Of a stretch of 64,000 nucleotides of DNA, positions 9,044 to 17,859 are shown one piece after another. The translations under genes and the position numbers were made by a program. Location: the NCBI RefSeq assembly GCF_027460065.1, contig NZ_JAPYZZ010000002.1, positions 186,001-250,000 on the forward strand, in the 5' to 3' direction. This stretch comes from Martinezella rhizogenes. Its GTDB lineage: Bacteria; Pseudomonadota; Alphaproteobacteria; Rhizobiales; Rhizobiaceae. Below the pieces are notes generated by a model. The model was not told the origin of the DNA, did no database searches, and saw only the letters and a program-made list of their open reading frames with translations. How positions within the stretch are numbered: position 1 is the stretch's first letter; every line of letters begins with the position of its first letter.

Positions 9044-10180
9044 TCAGTTGCCACTGCCGGGAAGCGGGGCTGCCGCCGTCGGCACACTCTTCTGGAACAC
9101 GGTCAGCAGCTTGGCGGAATCCACCAGCGGTGCATTGCTGGCATAAAGCACGTCGCCCTTCTGCATCTGGAAGAGCTGCATGAGTGCAATGCTCGAAGCA
9201 TCGCGCATGTTGACGTGATAAATCACCGGCCGCATGCTGGTGGCCGTCGCTACCGGGCCTTTCGCGCCCGCTGCCGTTGCAGACGGAACCTGAATGATCT
9301 CGTTGCGGAATACATAGACATTGCGCGCATCGGCGCGGTCATCCAGCAAACCGCCGGCGCGGCCGACAGCCTGCGCCAGGGTCAGCTTTCCGGCCTCGAA
9401 CTGGAATTCACCGGCGCTCTTGAAGGCGCCAAGCGCCGTGTAACTTGCCGCATCGCCATCGATCATGATCTGATCATCCGGTGAAAGGCGGATGTTCTGA
9501 CGGTCTTCCCGCATGACGCGGTCAAGCGGCGCGCTGGCTCTCTGCGAGCCGCGAACGACCGTGACGTTGACCGCGCCCGGAGCGACAGTCGGACCGCCAG
9601 CCTGATTGAGCGCGTCGAGCACCCGCTCCTGACGGGCGGTGAGCACGATTTTTCCGGGGGTCTTCACCGCACCGCTGAGCATGACGGCGCTCGTCGGCTT
9701 GTCGACGACGGTGACCACGGCCTGCGGGTTCACGGCAGAGCCCTTGAGCCCGGCGACGACCTGGGATTGCAGCCCTTCGGGCGTGGAATCAATAACCCTC
9801 TGCTTGCCGACGAAGGGAATATTGACTGAACCGCTTTGATCGACGGTAAAGCGGCCGAGATTGAGGGTCTTGCTCTGCGTCGGGGAGAAAAGACCGTCTT
9901 CACCCGTATCCAGCACGGTGATGTCGATCACGTCGCCACGCCGCAGTCTCTGGGCGTTGTAACCGGTGTTGCGAAGCGCGGTGAGGCCGGGACCGGATGC
10001 GCTTTGCAGGCTGCCGGCGGAGACCGTGGCCGCCGGTGCATTGGCCAGTTCGATGACGGGGATTTTCTCGTTGGTTCGAGGGAAGGTAGCAGACCGGATA
10101 TTGCCCGCGGTCGGCCCGTCAGATGGCTTTGCACAGGCGCTCAAAAGAGCCATCAGCAAAACCGTACCCAACTTTTTCAT
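9044..10180 (-). CDS. Polysaccharide export outer-membrane lipoprotein (Wza/KpsD-like)
   Basis: A 378-residue secreted protein. Its N-terminus MKKLGTVLLMALLSAC is a lipoprotein signal with a lipobox (LSAC). The region from about 60 to 150 matches a polysaccharide export domain (LRRGDVIDITVLDT, QSGSVNIPFVG), followed by two SLBB-like segments (VMLSGAVKTPGKI and LTLAQAVGRAGGLLDDRAD). Such proteins form or gate the outer-membrane channel for exopolysaccharide or capsule. No glycosyltransferase or tyrosine kinase gene lies beside it, so the polymer cannot be named. It converges tightly with the T6SS operon end and is divergent from the PRC-barrel gene. Confidence 0.88.
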   Translation of the reverse strand: MKKLGTVLLMALLSACAKPSDGPTAGNIRSATFPRTNEKIPVIELANAPAATVSAGSLQSASGPGLTALRNTGYNAQRLRRGDVIDITVLDTGEDGLFSPTQSKTLNLGRFTVDQSGSVNIPFVGKQRVIDSTPEGLQSQVVAGLKGSAVNPQAVVTVVDKPTSAVMLSGAVKTPGKIVLTARQERVLDALNQAGGPTVAPGAVNVTVVRGSQRASAPLDRVMREDRQNIRLSPDDQIMIDGDAASYTALGAFKSAGEFQFEAGKLTLAQAVGRAGGLLDDRADARNVYVFRNEIIQVPSATAAGAKGPVATATSMRPVIYHVNMRDASSIALMQLFQMQKGDVLYASNAPLVDSAKLLTVFQKSVPTAAAPLPGSGN

Positions 10181-10283
10181 CCCTCATCCCCTCGATGATT
10201 CAACCTGACGCAGAGATAACATCCCGACACGTCATCGCAACAACTTTAGCGGTTGCAATTTAGCGAAAACTTGTCTTCCAAAG

Positions 10284-10311
10284 AAAAGGTGTGACCATTC
10301 CGCAACCTTTT
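10284..10311. promoter_or_regulatory. Inverted repeat in the divergent export-gene/PRC-barrel promoter region
   Basis: Arms AAAAGGT (10284-10290) and ACCTTTT (10305-10311) are separated by 14 bases. The site lies about 100 bases upstream of the export lipoprotein start and may be an operator. The binding protein is unknown. Confidence 0.3.
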
Positions 10312-10386
10312 CCGAAGCGTTACCTCGCCAACCCCAACAATGCACCGATGAGAAATAACCCGCCTCCGCCGACTGCAATATTGGAT

Positions 10387-10411
10387 GGAACGGTTTTGCA
10401 GTGCGGGAGTT
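10387..10411 (+). promoter_or_regulatory. EcfG (general stress response) type promoter
   Basis: GGAAC at 10387-10391, an 18-base spacer and TT at 10410-10411 match the rhizobial RpoE2/EcfG pattern GGAAC-N18-19-TT. It lies 34 bases before the PRC-barrel ATG, leaving room for a short leader. PRC-barrel proteins are frequent targets of this sigma factor in rhizobia. Confidence 0.65.
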
Positions 10412-10444
10412 TGTCTTGTGCAACCCAAGACAGGAGGAAGAACA

Positions 10445-10741
10445 ATGGACCATACCAATCACGTACGCCTGGTTGAAACGGAACTCACCACCTCGGTGCT
10501 CGAAGGAGCAACCGTTTATGGCGCAGACGACCACAAGGTCGGCAAGGTCGACCATGTCCATGGTGTTGGAGCCGGCAGCACCGCGATCATCGATGTCGGC
10601 GGCTTTCTTGGCATCGGCGCGAAGCCGGTCGCCGTGCCGCTCAGCGATCTCGATTTCATGCGGGATGAGGACGGTGATGTCCACGCGGTTACGTCATGGA
10701 CGAAGGATCAGTTGAAGGACATGCCCGAACATCGTCACTGA
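10445..10741 (+). CDS. Small PRC-barrel domain protein
   Basis: The 98-residue reading starts at the ATG after a strong ribosome site (CAGGAGG, seven bases upstream) rather than at an upstream in-frame ATG that lacks one. The core reads LEGATVYGADDHKVGKVDHV, then IIDVGGFLGIGAKPVAVPLSDLDF, which is characteristic of stand-alone PRC-barrel proteins. The molecular role of these soluble barrels is unclear; many rhizobial members are induced by desiccation, heat or stationary phase. The EcfG-type promoter immediately upstream fits that. It forms a single-gene unit closed by a strong hairpin terminator. Confidence 0.88.
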   Translation: MDHTNHVRLVETELTTSVLEGATVYGADDHKVGKVDHVHGVGAGSTAIIDVGGFLGIGAKPVAVPLSDLDFMRDEDGDVHAVTSWTKDQLKDMPEHRH

Positions 10742-10763
10742 ACCCCTGCCACCACACTTCATC

Positions 10764-10795
10764 AACGCCCGGCCATGTGCCGGGCGTTCGTTTAT
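10764..10795 (+). terminator. Rho-independent terminator after the PRC-barrel gene
   Basis: A perfect 10-bp stem (AACGCCCGGC and its complement) closes a five-base loop at 10774-10778 and is followed by CGTTTAT. It starts 22 bases past the stop codon. Confidence 0.8.
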
Positions 10796-11056
10796 AGGGG
10801 TCGCTCCCCGCCCCCACTCCGCTTCCGCCGCCAAATGGAACGCATGCGCCTATTAGACATTTTCCATGACGCGCAATAATTGGTTGCAAGGCATTCAAGG
10901 GGCAACAATTGAACAGTCGAGTTCAGGCCAGCCTGCTGAGCATTGACGACGTAACCGTCATCGATGACGAGAAGGTTGCGCGGCAGTGCATCTTGCACGC
11001 CACGCATTCGTTTTAGCGGATTTCAGCGATCCGATTTAAGACCAGCTGGACCCATC
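10796..11056. other. Intergenic stretch with no convincing gene
   Basis: With the terminator, this makes a gap of more than 300 bases between the PRC-barrel gene and the SDR gene. A 71-codon minus-strand frame (10792-11007) contains the phrase NLLVIDDGYVV but has no family resemblance I recognise and ends in low-complexity basic sequence. A short plus-strand frame also fails to look coding. I see neither an RNA gene nor a clear operator. Confidence 0.6.
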
Positions 11057-11782
11057 TCAAACGGCGAGGAAACCGCCATCAACAGGCAATACGGCGCCGG
11101 AAATCATCTTGCTGTCGTCAGATAGCAGCAGCGCGATGCTCTGTGCCACCTCTTCCGCTTCCGCAAAGCGGTTGAGCGGATGACGAACCATCATCGGCTG
11201 GCTCTTCTGGGGATCATTCCACGCTTCGGCGGCGAGTTCAGTCAACGTAATGGTGGGCGCGACGGCGTTGACGCGGATACCGTGCGCGCCAAGCTCCTTG
11301 GCGAGAACACGGGTTGCACCTTCAAGCCCGGCCTTCGACGCCGCATAACAAAGATGATCCTGAAAACCGCGATGGCCGGCGATGGAGGTGATGTTGACGA
11401 TGGCGCCACCGCCGCCCTTTGCGACACGAGCGCGGGCGAATTCCTGGCAGGTGACGAGCGCGGCGCGCAGGTTGATGCCGAGAACGGCTTCATAACCCGC
11501 ATCGCTCATGTCGAGCACGCTTTCCAGCACATTGATGCCGGCACTGTTGATCAGGAAGTCGCACGGGCCAGCTTCCGCCATGGCGGCACGGGTGGCGGCA
11601 ACATCGGCAAGATCGACGCGGATCGAACGGCCACCGATTTCGCTTTTCAGGCTGTCGAGATCGGACTGCGTGCGGCTGATCGCCACCACTTCCGCACCGC
11701 GTAAGGCCATCAGCTGCGCACAGGCGCGGCCGATACCTTTTCCTGCGCCGGTGATGATGACGGACTTTCCGGAAAACTGCAT
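11057..11782 (-). CDS. Short-chain dehydrogenase resembling L-xylulose reductase (DCXR)
   Basis: A 241-residue classical SDR with cofactor motif TGAGKGIG near the N-terminus, NSAG in the middle and YAASK catalytic tetrad residues. The N-terminal half closely follows mammalian dicarbonyl/L-xylulose reductase (VITGAGKGIGR, AISRTQSDLDSL). The C-terminus is LPVDGGFLAV. L-xylulose reductase interconverts xylitol and L-xylulose using NADP(H). It is the last gene of the pentitol cluster, 57 bases after the kinase. The DCXR resemblance suggests handling of a second pentitol/pentulose pair, but substrate specificity within SDRs is hard to read, so the exact reaction is inference. Confidence 0.75.
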   Translation of the reverse strand: MQFSGKSVIITGAGKGIGRACAQLMALRGAEVVAISRTQSDLDSLKSEIGGRSIRVDLADVAATRAAMAEAGPCDFLINSAGINVLESVLDMSDAGYEAVLGINLRAALVTCQEFARARVAKGGGGAIVNITSIAGHRGFQDHLCYAASKAGLEGATRVLAKELGAHGIRVNAVAPTITLTELAAEAWNDPQKSQPMMVRHPLNRFAEAEEVAQSIALLLSDDSKMISGAVLPVDGGFLAV

Positions 11783-11839
11783 GGAATCCTCGTTATTTTG
11801 CGGCCAATACGGCCGGATGATCTAAACTTGTAACGCGGC

Positions 11840-13450
11840 TCAGGAATGGCTGGCGGATCGAATGGCGCGCGCCGCATTTTGCAGGGCCAGAAATGCGTCG
11901 TACCGCGACTGATGAACCTTTTGAAAAGCAGGATCAGGCGAAGCACAGCTGGCGATCCGCGACATGGCGGGCATCGCCGCCATCAGGTCCGGATAGGTTC
12001 CGGCGGCAACCGCGCCAAGCATCGCAGATCCGAGAAGCACCGGCTCTTCGCATTCGGTGAGTTCGACCGGGAGGCCAGTCGCATCGGCCAGCAACTGCCG
12101 GGCAAGCGGATGAGCGCCGGCCCCACCGCTGACACTGATGGTTTCCACCGGTGCGCCGTTGCGGGCCTGCGTTTCGATGATCTGGCGAAGCCCGTAACCG
12201 AGGCCGAGAAGCCCCGCGACGTAGAGCGCGACGAGCGAATCCACACCCGTCTCCATGCCATAACCGGCAATGACCGCGCGGGCATGGGGATCGGCAAAGG
12301 GAGCACGGTTACCGAGAAACTCCGGCACCACATGAAAATCCTCGGCGATCTCAGCTGCGGCGGAAGCGGCTGCGGCAAGTCTGAGCGCGCGGTCGGCAAG
12401 CCAAACCGGCAAGGCTTTGCCTTCCTTCCCGGCAAGCGCCTTCGCCTCGGCAAAGGCCGGGTGCAATTGCACGAGGTAGTCGATCGCCGCGCCGGCGGCG
12501 GACTGTCCGCCTTCATTGAGCCATGCACCTGGAACCATGGCGGAATAATAGGGACCCCAGACACCCGGCACGAAGGCGGGTTCGGTGGTGGTGGTCATGG
12601 TGCAGGACGATGTGCCGAAGACATAACCGAGGCATCGCGAGGCATCGCCACCGGCAGCAACCGTGCCGACACCGCCGGCATGGGCATCGATCAGGCCTGC
12701 GGCAACGGCGGTGCCCGCAACCAGCCCCATGGCTTTTGCCGCGTCTTCCGTCAGGCCTGCACCCAGCGCCGTGCCGGGATCGACGACGTTTTCACCGATG
12801 CGGCGAAAGCCCTGCTCGGCCAGATCAGCAAGCCCGATCTTGGTGAAATATTCCGCATCCCAGCGGTTTTCATGGGCGAGATAGGTCCATTTGCAGGTGA
12901 CCGTGCATGCGGAGCGATCAAGCGCGCCGGAAGCCTTCCAGGTCAGAAAATCCGTCAGGTCGAAGAAGTGTTCGGCACGGGCATAGATATCCGGCCGGTT
13001 TTCGCTGAGCCACAACAGCTTCGGCGTCTGCATTTCGGGAGAGATGCGGCCGCCAACATATTTCAGGACGGCATGCTCTCCAGCATTGATGCGCTCCGCC
13101 TGTTCGACGGCGCGGTGATCCATCCAGACGACGATATCGCGTTCGGGATGATCGGCAGCGCCGACCGGCAGGGTCTCATCATCAGGCCCGCGAACAACCA
13201 GCGAGCAGGTCGCGTCAAAACCGATGCCGGCAACTTCGGCCGGATTAATGCCGGCGCGGGAAACGCTTTCGCGCACGCTGTCGCAAACCGCCTGCCACAC
13301 CTCACCGCTCGATTGTTCGGCAATGCCGCCATCCTCGCGGTGCATGCTGATCGGGCGCTTGGCGGTAGCCAGAAGCTTGCCCGCGACATCGAAGACACCG
13401 GCCCGCGCCGAGCCTGTCCCGACATCGACGCCAACAAGATAGGAAGCCAT
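11840..13450 (-). CDS. FGGY-family pentulose kinase, probably D-ribulokinase
   Basis: A 536-residue FGGY carbohydrate kinase. The N-terminal domain opens with VGVDVGTGSARAG (phosphate-binding loop), contains VVWMDHRA, and has the pentulose-kinase pattern FFDLTDFLTWKASG. The C-terminal domain carries the ATP-binding motif SVSGGAGAHPL. The length and the DLTDFLTW/CKWTYL segment fit the bacterial D-ribulokinase type rather than xylulokinase. D-ribulose made by ribitol dehydrogenase would become D-ribulose 5-phosphate and enter the pentose phosphate pathway. The ribosome site GAGGAG lies just before the ATG. It lies between the ribitol dehydrogenase gene and the DCXR-like SDR on one strand. Confidence 0.82.
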   Translation of the reverse strand: MASYLVGVDVGTGSARAGVFDVAGKLLATAKRPISMHREDGGIAEQSSGEVWQAVCDSVRESVSRAGINPAEVAGIGFDATCSLVVRGPDDETLPVGAADHPERDIVVWMDHRAVEQAERINAGEHAVLKYVGGRISPEMQTPKLLWLSENRPDIYARAEHFFDLTDFLTWKASGALDRSACTVTCKWTYLAHENRWDAEYFTKIGLADLAEQGFRRIGENVVDPGTALGAGLTEDAAKAMGLVAGTAVAAGLIDAHAGGVGTVAAGGDASRCLGYVFGTSSCTMTTTTEPAFVPGVWGPYYSAMVPGAWLNEGGQSAAGAAIDYLVQLHPAFAEAKALAGKEGKALPVWLADRALRLAAAASAAAEIAEDFHVVPEFLGNRAPFADPHARAVIAGYGMETGVDSLVALYVAGLLGLGYGLRQIIETQARNGAPVETISVSGGAGAHPLARQLLADATGLPVELTECEEPVLLGSAMLGAVAAGTYPDLMAAMPAMSRIASCASPDPAFQKVHQSRYDAFLALQNAARAIRSASHS

Positions 13451-13538
13451 TTGCGATACTCCTCGGAGCGGATCATCCGGTGCTTGAACTGGTTGAAGCG
13501 GCGGGACCGTTTTAGATTTTCCCGCCGCTCCTGAAGTC

Positions 13539-14270
13539 TTAGACGCGGTCGAAGTTGGTCGGCAAGACCAGCATGTCGCGGATGGTGACGGTGCGCTTGC
13601 GCGTCAGCATGTAGATAACGGCATCGGCCACTTCGCTTGCATCGATGAGGCTGCCCGATTCCTTGGCCTTGCGGAGGTTTTCCTCCGGCCAGTCCGCCAG
13701 AAGTGCGGAGACGACCGGGCCGGGAGAGACCTGCGCCACGCGCACGCCGTGCGGGATCATCTGGCGGCGCATGCCCTGCACGAAGCTGGTGATCGCCCAT
13801 TTCGAGCCCGAATAGACCGGCTCCCAATAGGTCGGGAAATGACCGGCGATCGAGCAGGTGACGATGATATCACCCGTCTTGCGCTCCGACATGTGCGGCA
13901 CGACGGCCTGCACATTCTTCATCACGGCGTTGACGTTGAGGTTCAGCATCTTGTCGATGGCTTCAGGCGTCGTTTCGGTCAGCTCACCGCCGATATAGGT
14001 GCCGGCATTGCAATAGAGGATGTCGATATGATCGACCTTCCCGAGGATTTCCGGGATCATGGCATTGCAGCTGTCGGCATCGAGCAGGTTCGTCACCTGC
14101 GAAATGGCGCGGTCACCAAGCTTGGCGGCCAGATCATTCAAGGCTTTCTCGTTCCAGTCGACCATGACCACGGTTGCGCCCTGTTCCAAAAGCGCTTCCG
14201 TTGTGGCAAGCCCGATGCCGGATGCGGCACCGGTGATGACCGCGATCTTGCCTTGCAGCGATTCAGACAT
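13539..14270 (-). CDS. rbtD: Ribitol 2-dehydrogenase-like SDR
   Basis: A 243-residue SDR starting MSESLQGKIAVITGAASGIG, with cofactor motif TGAASGIG, CNAGTYIGG and catalytic YSGSK. The pattern EPVYSGSKWA, the following QVSPGPVVSALLADWPEE and the C-terminal TVTIRDMLVLP correspond closely to Klebsiella ribitol 2-dehydrogenase (ribitol + NAD+ to D-ribulose). The ribosome site AGGAG is five to six bases before the ATG. It sits between the transporter permease and the pentulose kinase, which supplies the expected next step. Confidence 0.85.
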   Translation of the reverse strand: MSESLQGKIAVITGAASGIGLATTEALLEQGATVVMVDWNEKALNDLAAKLGDRAISQVTNLLDADSCNAMIPEILGKVDHIDILYCNAGTYIGGELTETTPEAIDKMLNLNVNAVMKNVQAVVPHMSERKTGDIIVTCSIAGHFPTYWEPVYSGSKWAITSFVQGMRRQMIPHGVRVAQVSPGPVVSALLADWPEENLRKAKESGSLIDASEVADAVIYMLTRKRTVTIRDMLVLPTNFDRV

Positions 14271-14309
14271 TTAATTCTCCTGCGTTTATGAAGATATTTC
14301 CGGGCCGGC

Positions 14310-15287
14310 TCAGCGCCATTCGCGCCCGATATAGATGGCCAGCAGAATGATGCCGCCCTTGATGACATCCTGCAGATAGGGGTTGATGCCCATCAGGTTG
14401 AGGCCGTTATTGAGAATGCCGAGCAGCACTGCGCCAATCAGCGTGCCGAGGATGAGACCCCTGCCCCCTGCAATCGCCGTGCCGCCGAGAACGACCGCTG
14501 CGATGGCATCCAGTTCGAAGCCGACGCCGGCATTGGGCTGGCCACTCATCAGGCGGCCGGTGAGAATGAGGGCGGCAAGTGCTGCGGTGACACCCGAAAT
14601 GCCGTAGACGGCAAGTTTGACACGCTGGGTCTTTACACCCGAAAGGCGGGCGGCAAGTTCGTTGCCACCGAGTGCATAAACGTGGCGGCCAAAAGCCGTG
14701 CGCTGCAACAGCACCCAGGCAATGGCATAAATCACCACCATGATGATGACCGGTACGGGAACGACACCGACGCGACCGACGCCGAACCAGGAAATCCAGC
14801 TCGGAATGCCGCTGACCGGATAACCGCCGGAATAGATGAGGCCGAGGCCACGTGCCATGCCCATGGTGGCGAGCGTGACGATGATGGCCGGCATCTTGCC
14901 CCAGGCGACGAGCGCGCCGTTGAAGATGCCGATGCCGAGACCGATGAACAGGCCGGCCGGCAAGGCAACCGCGGGAGACAGGCCGGTATTCACCATAAGC
15001 CCGGCCGACAGTGTGCCGACAAGCGCCATGACCGCACCGACCGAAAGATCGATGCCGCCGGTGAGGATGACGAAGGTCATGCCGACAGCGAGAATGCCGA
15101 CGACGGAAACCTGCCGCAGCACGTTCATAATATTGTTGACGCTGAAGAAATTGTCGCTCGCAAGCCCCATCAGGATCGATACGACAATCAGGCCCGCCAG
15201 AGGCAGGGCGAGCGGCGAACGCAGCAGGTTGCCGAGACTAAAACCGCCCGTTTTCGCGGCAACGCCGGTGTTTGCATCAAGCGACAT
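14310..15287 (-). CDS. ABC sugar/polyol transporter permease (RbsC family)
   Basis: A 325-residue hydrophobic protein with about ten membrane segments and the family pattern [22 protein letters not shown], plus [11 protein letters not shown] and NNGLNLMGI near the C-terminus. The ATG at 15287 is chosen over an upstream TTG because GGGAGAG stands six bases before it. Its start overlaps the ATPase gene by 11 bases. With the ATPase and the periplasmic binding protein it forms a ribose-type importer, here presumably for pentitols because all neighbouring enzymes act on pentitols. Confidence 0.9.
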   Translation of the reverse strand: MSLDANTGVAAKTGGFSLGNLLRSPLALPLAGLIVVSILMGLASDNFFSVNNIMNVLRQVSVVGILAVGMTFVILTGGIDLSVGAVMALVGTLSAGLMVNTGLSPAVALPAGLFIGLGIGIFNGALVAWGKMPAIIVTLATMGMARGLGLIYSGGYPVSGIPSWISWFGVGRVGVVPVPVIIMVVIYAIAWVLLQRTAFGRHVYALGGNELAARLSGVKTQRVKLAVYGISGVTAALAALILTGRLMSGQPNAGVGFELDAIAAVVLGGTAIAGGRGLILGTLIGAVLLGILNNGLNLMGINPYLQDVIKGGIILLAIYIGREWR

Positions 15288-16779
15288 GTTCAACTCTCCC
15301 GGTGGTGGCGTTTGTCATTATTGTTTCTGAATTGATATCTTCGCCCTCGACCGTGGCGACGATGCCGCCGGAGCGGAAGACGCAGACCCTGTCGGACATG
15401 CCGATCACTTCCGGCAGCTCCGAGGAGATCATGATGATCGAGTATCCCTTGGCAGCGAATTCGCGCATCAGCGAGTAGATTTCCGCCTTCGCGCCGACAT
15501 CGATGCCGCGTGTCGGCTCGTCGAAGATCAGCACGCGCATGTCATGGTTCAGCCAGCGGGCGATGACGATCTTCTGCTGGTTGCCGCCCGATAGCGTGTC
15601 GACGCGGGCATAAGGCCCCTGCGCCTTCACCTGCACCTGCGCCATGGCCTTTGTCGTGTGCTCCAGTTCCTTCTTGAGATCGAGGAACCAGTGGGCCTTG
15701 CGGTATTTGCGGTAATTATTCAGCGAAATATTCTGCAGGATGGAGAAGCTGGTGATCAACCCCTCCTCCTTGCGGCTTTCCGGAAGCAAGCCAATGCCGC
15801 GCATCAGCGCTTCATCAGGCCCGGAAAAACGCGTGTCCACGCCGTCGACCTTGATCTTGCGGCGCGAGGCGGAATGCGCGCCCAGCATGGCGAGAACCGT
15901 TTCCGTGCGGCCCGAGCCGACAAGCCCGGCAAAGCCGAGAATTTCGCCCTTCCGCAGCGCAAAGCGTGAGACGGGGCCGCCCTTCTTCAATTGCAGTTCT
16001 TCGACTTCGATCACCTTTGCGGCAGAAGGATCGAGCTGCGGCTTGGGCGGGAAGCTGGCTTCGATGCGCCGGCCGACCATCATCTCCACCAGACGGTCGT
16101 TGTCGACCTCCGACGTCAGGCAGGAGCCGATCAACTCGCCATCGCGAAGAACGGTGATGCGGTCGCAAATCTCGAATATTTCTTCGAGGTGATGCGAAAT
16201 GAAAATGATCGCCACGCCCTGACGGCGCAGCTCGCGCATGACATTGAACAGGTGTTCTGTCTCGGAGGGCGTCAGCGTCGCGGTCGGCTCGTCGAGCACG
16301 AGGATGCGGGCATCCAGCGACAATGCCTTGGCGATTTCGACGAACTGCTGCTGGGCAACCGACAGGCGGTGCACCGGCACGTCGAGCGGCACATCCACGG
16401 CCAGCCGGCCCATGATTTCGGCCGCGCGCTTGCGCATGGCGCCCTTGTTCAAAAGGCGAAATGGCCCGCGGATCTCGCGGGCAAGAAACATGTTTTCAAC
16501 GGCATTGAGATAGGGGATCAGGCTGAATTCCTGAAACACGATGCCGACGCCCGCGGCAATCGCCTCGTCATAATTGGAGAAGCGGCGATCCTTGCCGTCA
16601 ATGCGGATCGTCCCATCCGATGGCTGCAAAATGCCGCACAGGATCTTCATCAAAGTCGACTTGCCGGCACCGTTTTCGCCCAGAAGCGCATGCACCTCGC
16701 CGGCGCGCGCCTCAAGGTCGACGCCGCGCAGGACTTCGATCTTGCCAAAGCTTTTTCTTATTCCATTCAGTTCCAGCAT
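15277..16779 (-). CDS. ABC sugar/polyol transporter ATPase with two nucleotide-binding domains (RbsA family)
   Basis: A 500-residue tandem ATPase. The first domain has Walker A GENGAGKS (about residues 34-41), a degenerate signature and Walker [11 protein letters not shown]. The second has the degenerate Walker A typical of RbsA ([11 protein letters not shown]), signature LSGGNQQK and Walker [11 protein letters not shown]. Both halves are complete. It energises import with the RbsC-like permease and the binding protein encoded just upstream. A stable hairpin separates it from the binding-protein gene. Confidence 0.93.
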   Translation of the reverse strand: MLELNGIRKSFGKIEVLRGVDLEARAGEVHALLGENGAGKSTLMKILCGILQPSDGTIRIDGKDRRFSNYDEAIAAGVGIVFQEFSLIPYLNAVENMFLAREIRGPFRLLNKGAMRKRAAEIMGRLAVDVPLDVPVHRLSVAQQQFVEIAKALSLDARILVLDEPTATLTPSETEHLFNVMRELRRQGVAIIFISHHLEEIFEICDRITVLRDGELIGSCLTSEVDNDRLVEMMVGRRIEASFPPKPQLDPSAAKVIEVEELQLKKGGPVSRFALRKGEILGFAGLVGSGRTETVLAMLGAHSASRRKIKVDGVDTRFSGPDEALMRGIGLLPESRKEEGLITSFSILQNISLNNYRKYRKAHWFLDLKKELEHTTKAMAQVQVKAQGPYARVDTLSGGNQQKIVIARWLNHDMRVLIFDEPTRGIDVGAKAEIYSLMREFAAKGYSIIMISSELPEVIGMSDRVCVFRSGGIVATVEGEDINSETIMTNATTGRVEHVA

Positions 16780-16807
16780 GTCACCCTCCTCAATGGTCGG
16801 GATTTAA

Positions 16808-16836
16808 CCCCGCCCCCATACTAGATAGGGACGGGG
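16808..16836 (-). terminator. GC-rich hairpin between binding-protein and ATPase genes
   Basis: On the minus-strand RNA a 9-bp stem (16828-16836 pairing with 16808-16816, one G-U pair) lies 15 bases past the binding-protein stop. There is no U-run, so it more likely attenuates transcription or protects the 3' end of the binding-protein message, as is common in such operons. Confidence 0.55.
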
Positions 16837-16850
16837 CCTGGGAGGAGTTC

Positions 16851-17762
16851 TTACCAGCTGAACTCGCCGGCGTTTTTGCTGTCGACGACCATAACGTCGA
16901 TCGGGACTTCCTTCGGCACCACGCGTGCGCCCCACTTCTGGGCAAGCGCCATGGCAAGGCCGACACGGACCTGGTCACGCGGGAACTGCGCGGTGGTTTC
17001 GATGAAAGGACCACCCTCAGCAATCGCCTTCACTGCTTCCGGAGCGCCGTCTACCGAGGTCAGCTTGATGTCCTTACCGGAACCCTGAATAGCAGCGAGT
17101 GCACCCATCGCACCGCCGTCATTCACCGAGAAGATACCGGCGAGGTTCGGACGCGACTGGATCATGTTTTCAACGACGCCGAGAGCAACGGAGCGGTCCT
17201 GACGGCCGTTCTGCGTATCGACCAGCTTGATGTCGGCGAATTCTGCGAGAGCCGCCTTGCAGCCTTCAACGCGCTGAAGGATCGGCACGACCGGGATACC
17301 GTCGAGGATTGCGACTTCACCCTTGCCGCCGAGCGCGTCACCGAGATGTTTGCACGACTTGTAGCCCGCGTCACGGTTCTTCGAGCCGACGAAGGTGTCG
17401 ACCGGGCCGTTTGCGTTGGCGTCAACAGCAACGACAATCACGCCGGCAGCCTTGGCAGCGTGCACGGCAGCTTCGATGCCGGCGCTGTCCGTCGGGTTCA
17501 GAAGCAGGATGTCGATCTTCTGCTGAAGCATGTCTTCAACGTCGGAAATCTGCTTTGCGACATCGTGACCGGCATCGGTCACGACAACGTCAGCACCGAT
17601 GCTTGCGGCGGCTTCCTTCAGCGCTTCCTGCATCGACACGAAATAAGGGTTGTTGAGTTCCTGGAAGGTCATGCCGATCTTCAGCTTTTCCTGCGCCAGC
17701 GCCGGAGCAGCCATCATTGCGATTGCAGCTGTTGCCATCAGAAACTTGGATTTCATTTTCAT
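16851..17762 (-). CDS. Periplasmic sugar/polyol-binding protein of the ABC transporter
   Basis: A 303-residue protein with a Sec signal peptide (cleavage probably after APALA, near residue 23) and a type I periplasmic binding fold (IGMTFQELNNPYFVSMQEAL, DAGHDVAKQISDVEDML, LLNPTDS, VDANANG). It belongs to the ribose/galactose binding-protein class. The ribosome site GGGAGGA is placed for the first of two near ATGs. It is the first transporter gene after the AraC regulator, 97 bases downstream, and is expected to be the most highly expressed. The ligand is inferred from the enzymes to be a pentitol such as ribitol, xylitol or arabitol. Confidence 0.92.
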   Translation of the reverse strand: MKMKSKFLMATAAIAMMAAPALAQEKLKIGMTFQELNNPYFVSMQEALKEAAASIGADVVVTDAGHDVAKQISDVEDMLQQKIDILLLNPTDSAGIEAAVHAAKAAGVIVVAVDANANGPVDTFVGSKNRDAGYKSCKHLGDALGGKGEVAILDGIPVVPILQRVEGCKAALAEFADIKLVDTQNGRQDRSVALGVVENMIQSRPNLAGIFSVNDGGAMGALAAIQGSGKDIKLTSVDGAPEAVKAIAEGGPFIETTAQFPRDQVRVGLAMALAQKWGARVVPKEVPIDVMVVDSKNAGEFSW

Positions 17763-17859
17763 CTCACTATTCCTCCCGTTTGGAAAGTTGGGGCAACAAG
17801 TGCCCGTTTCCGGACAGCCCTCTGCCCGAATTGGTAAAAATCGGCGATGTGTCGCTGGT

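Noticed and set aside
10792-11007. 71-codon minus-strand frame in the intergenic gap
   Set aside because: Short, no family resemblance, ends in biased basic sequence; not listed as a gene.
11846-13534. 562-codon plus-strand frame opposite the pentulose kinase
   Set aside because: Antisense to an FGGY kinase with intact motifs; no ribosome site or recognisable domain.
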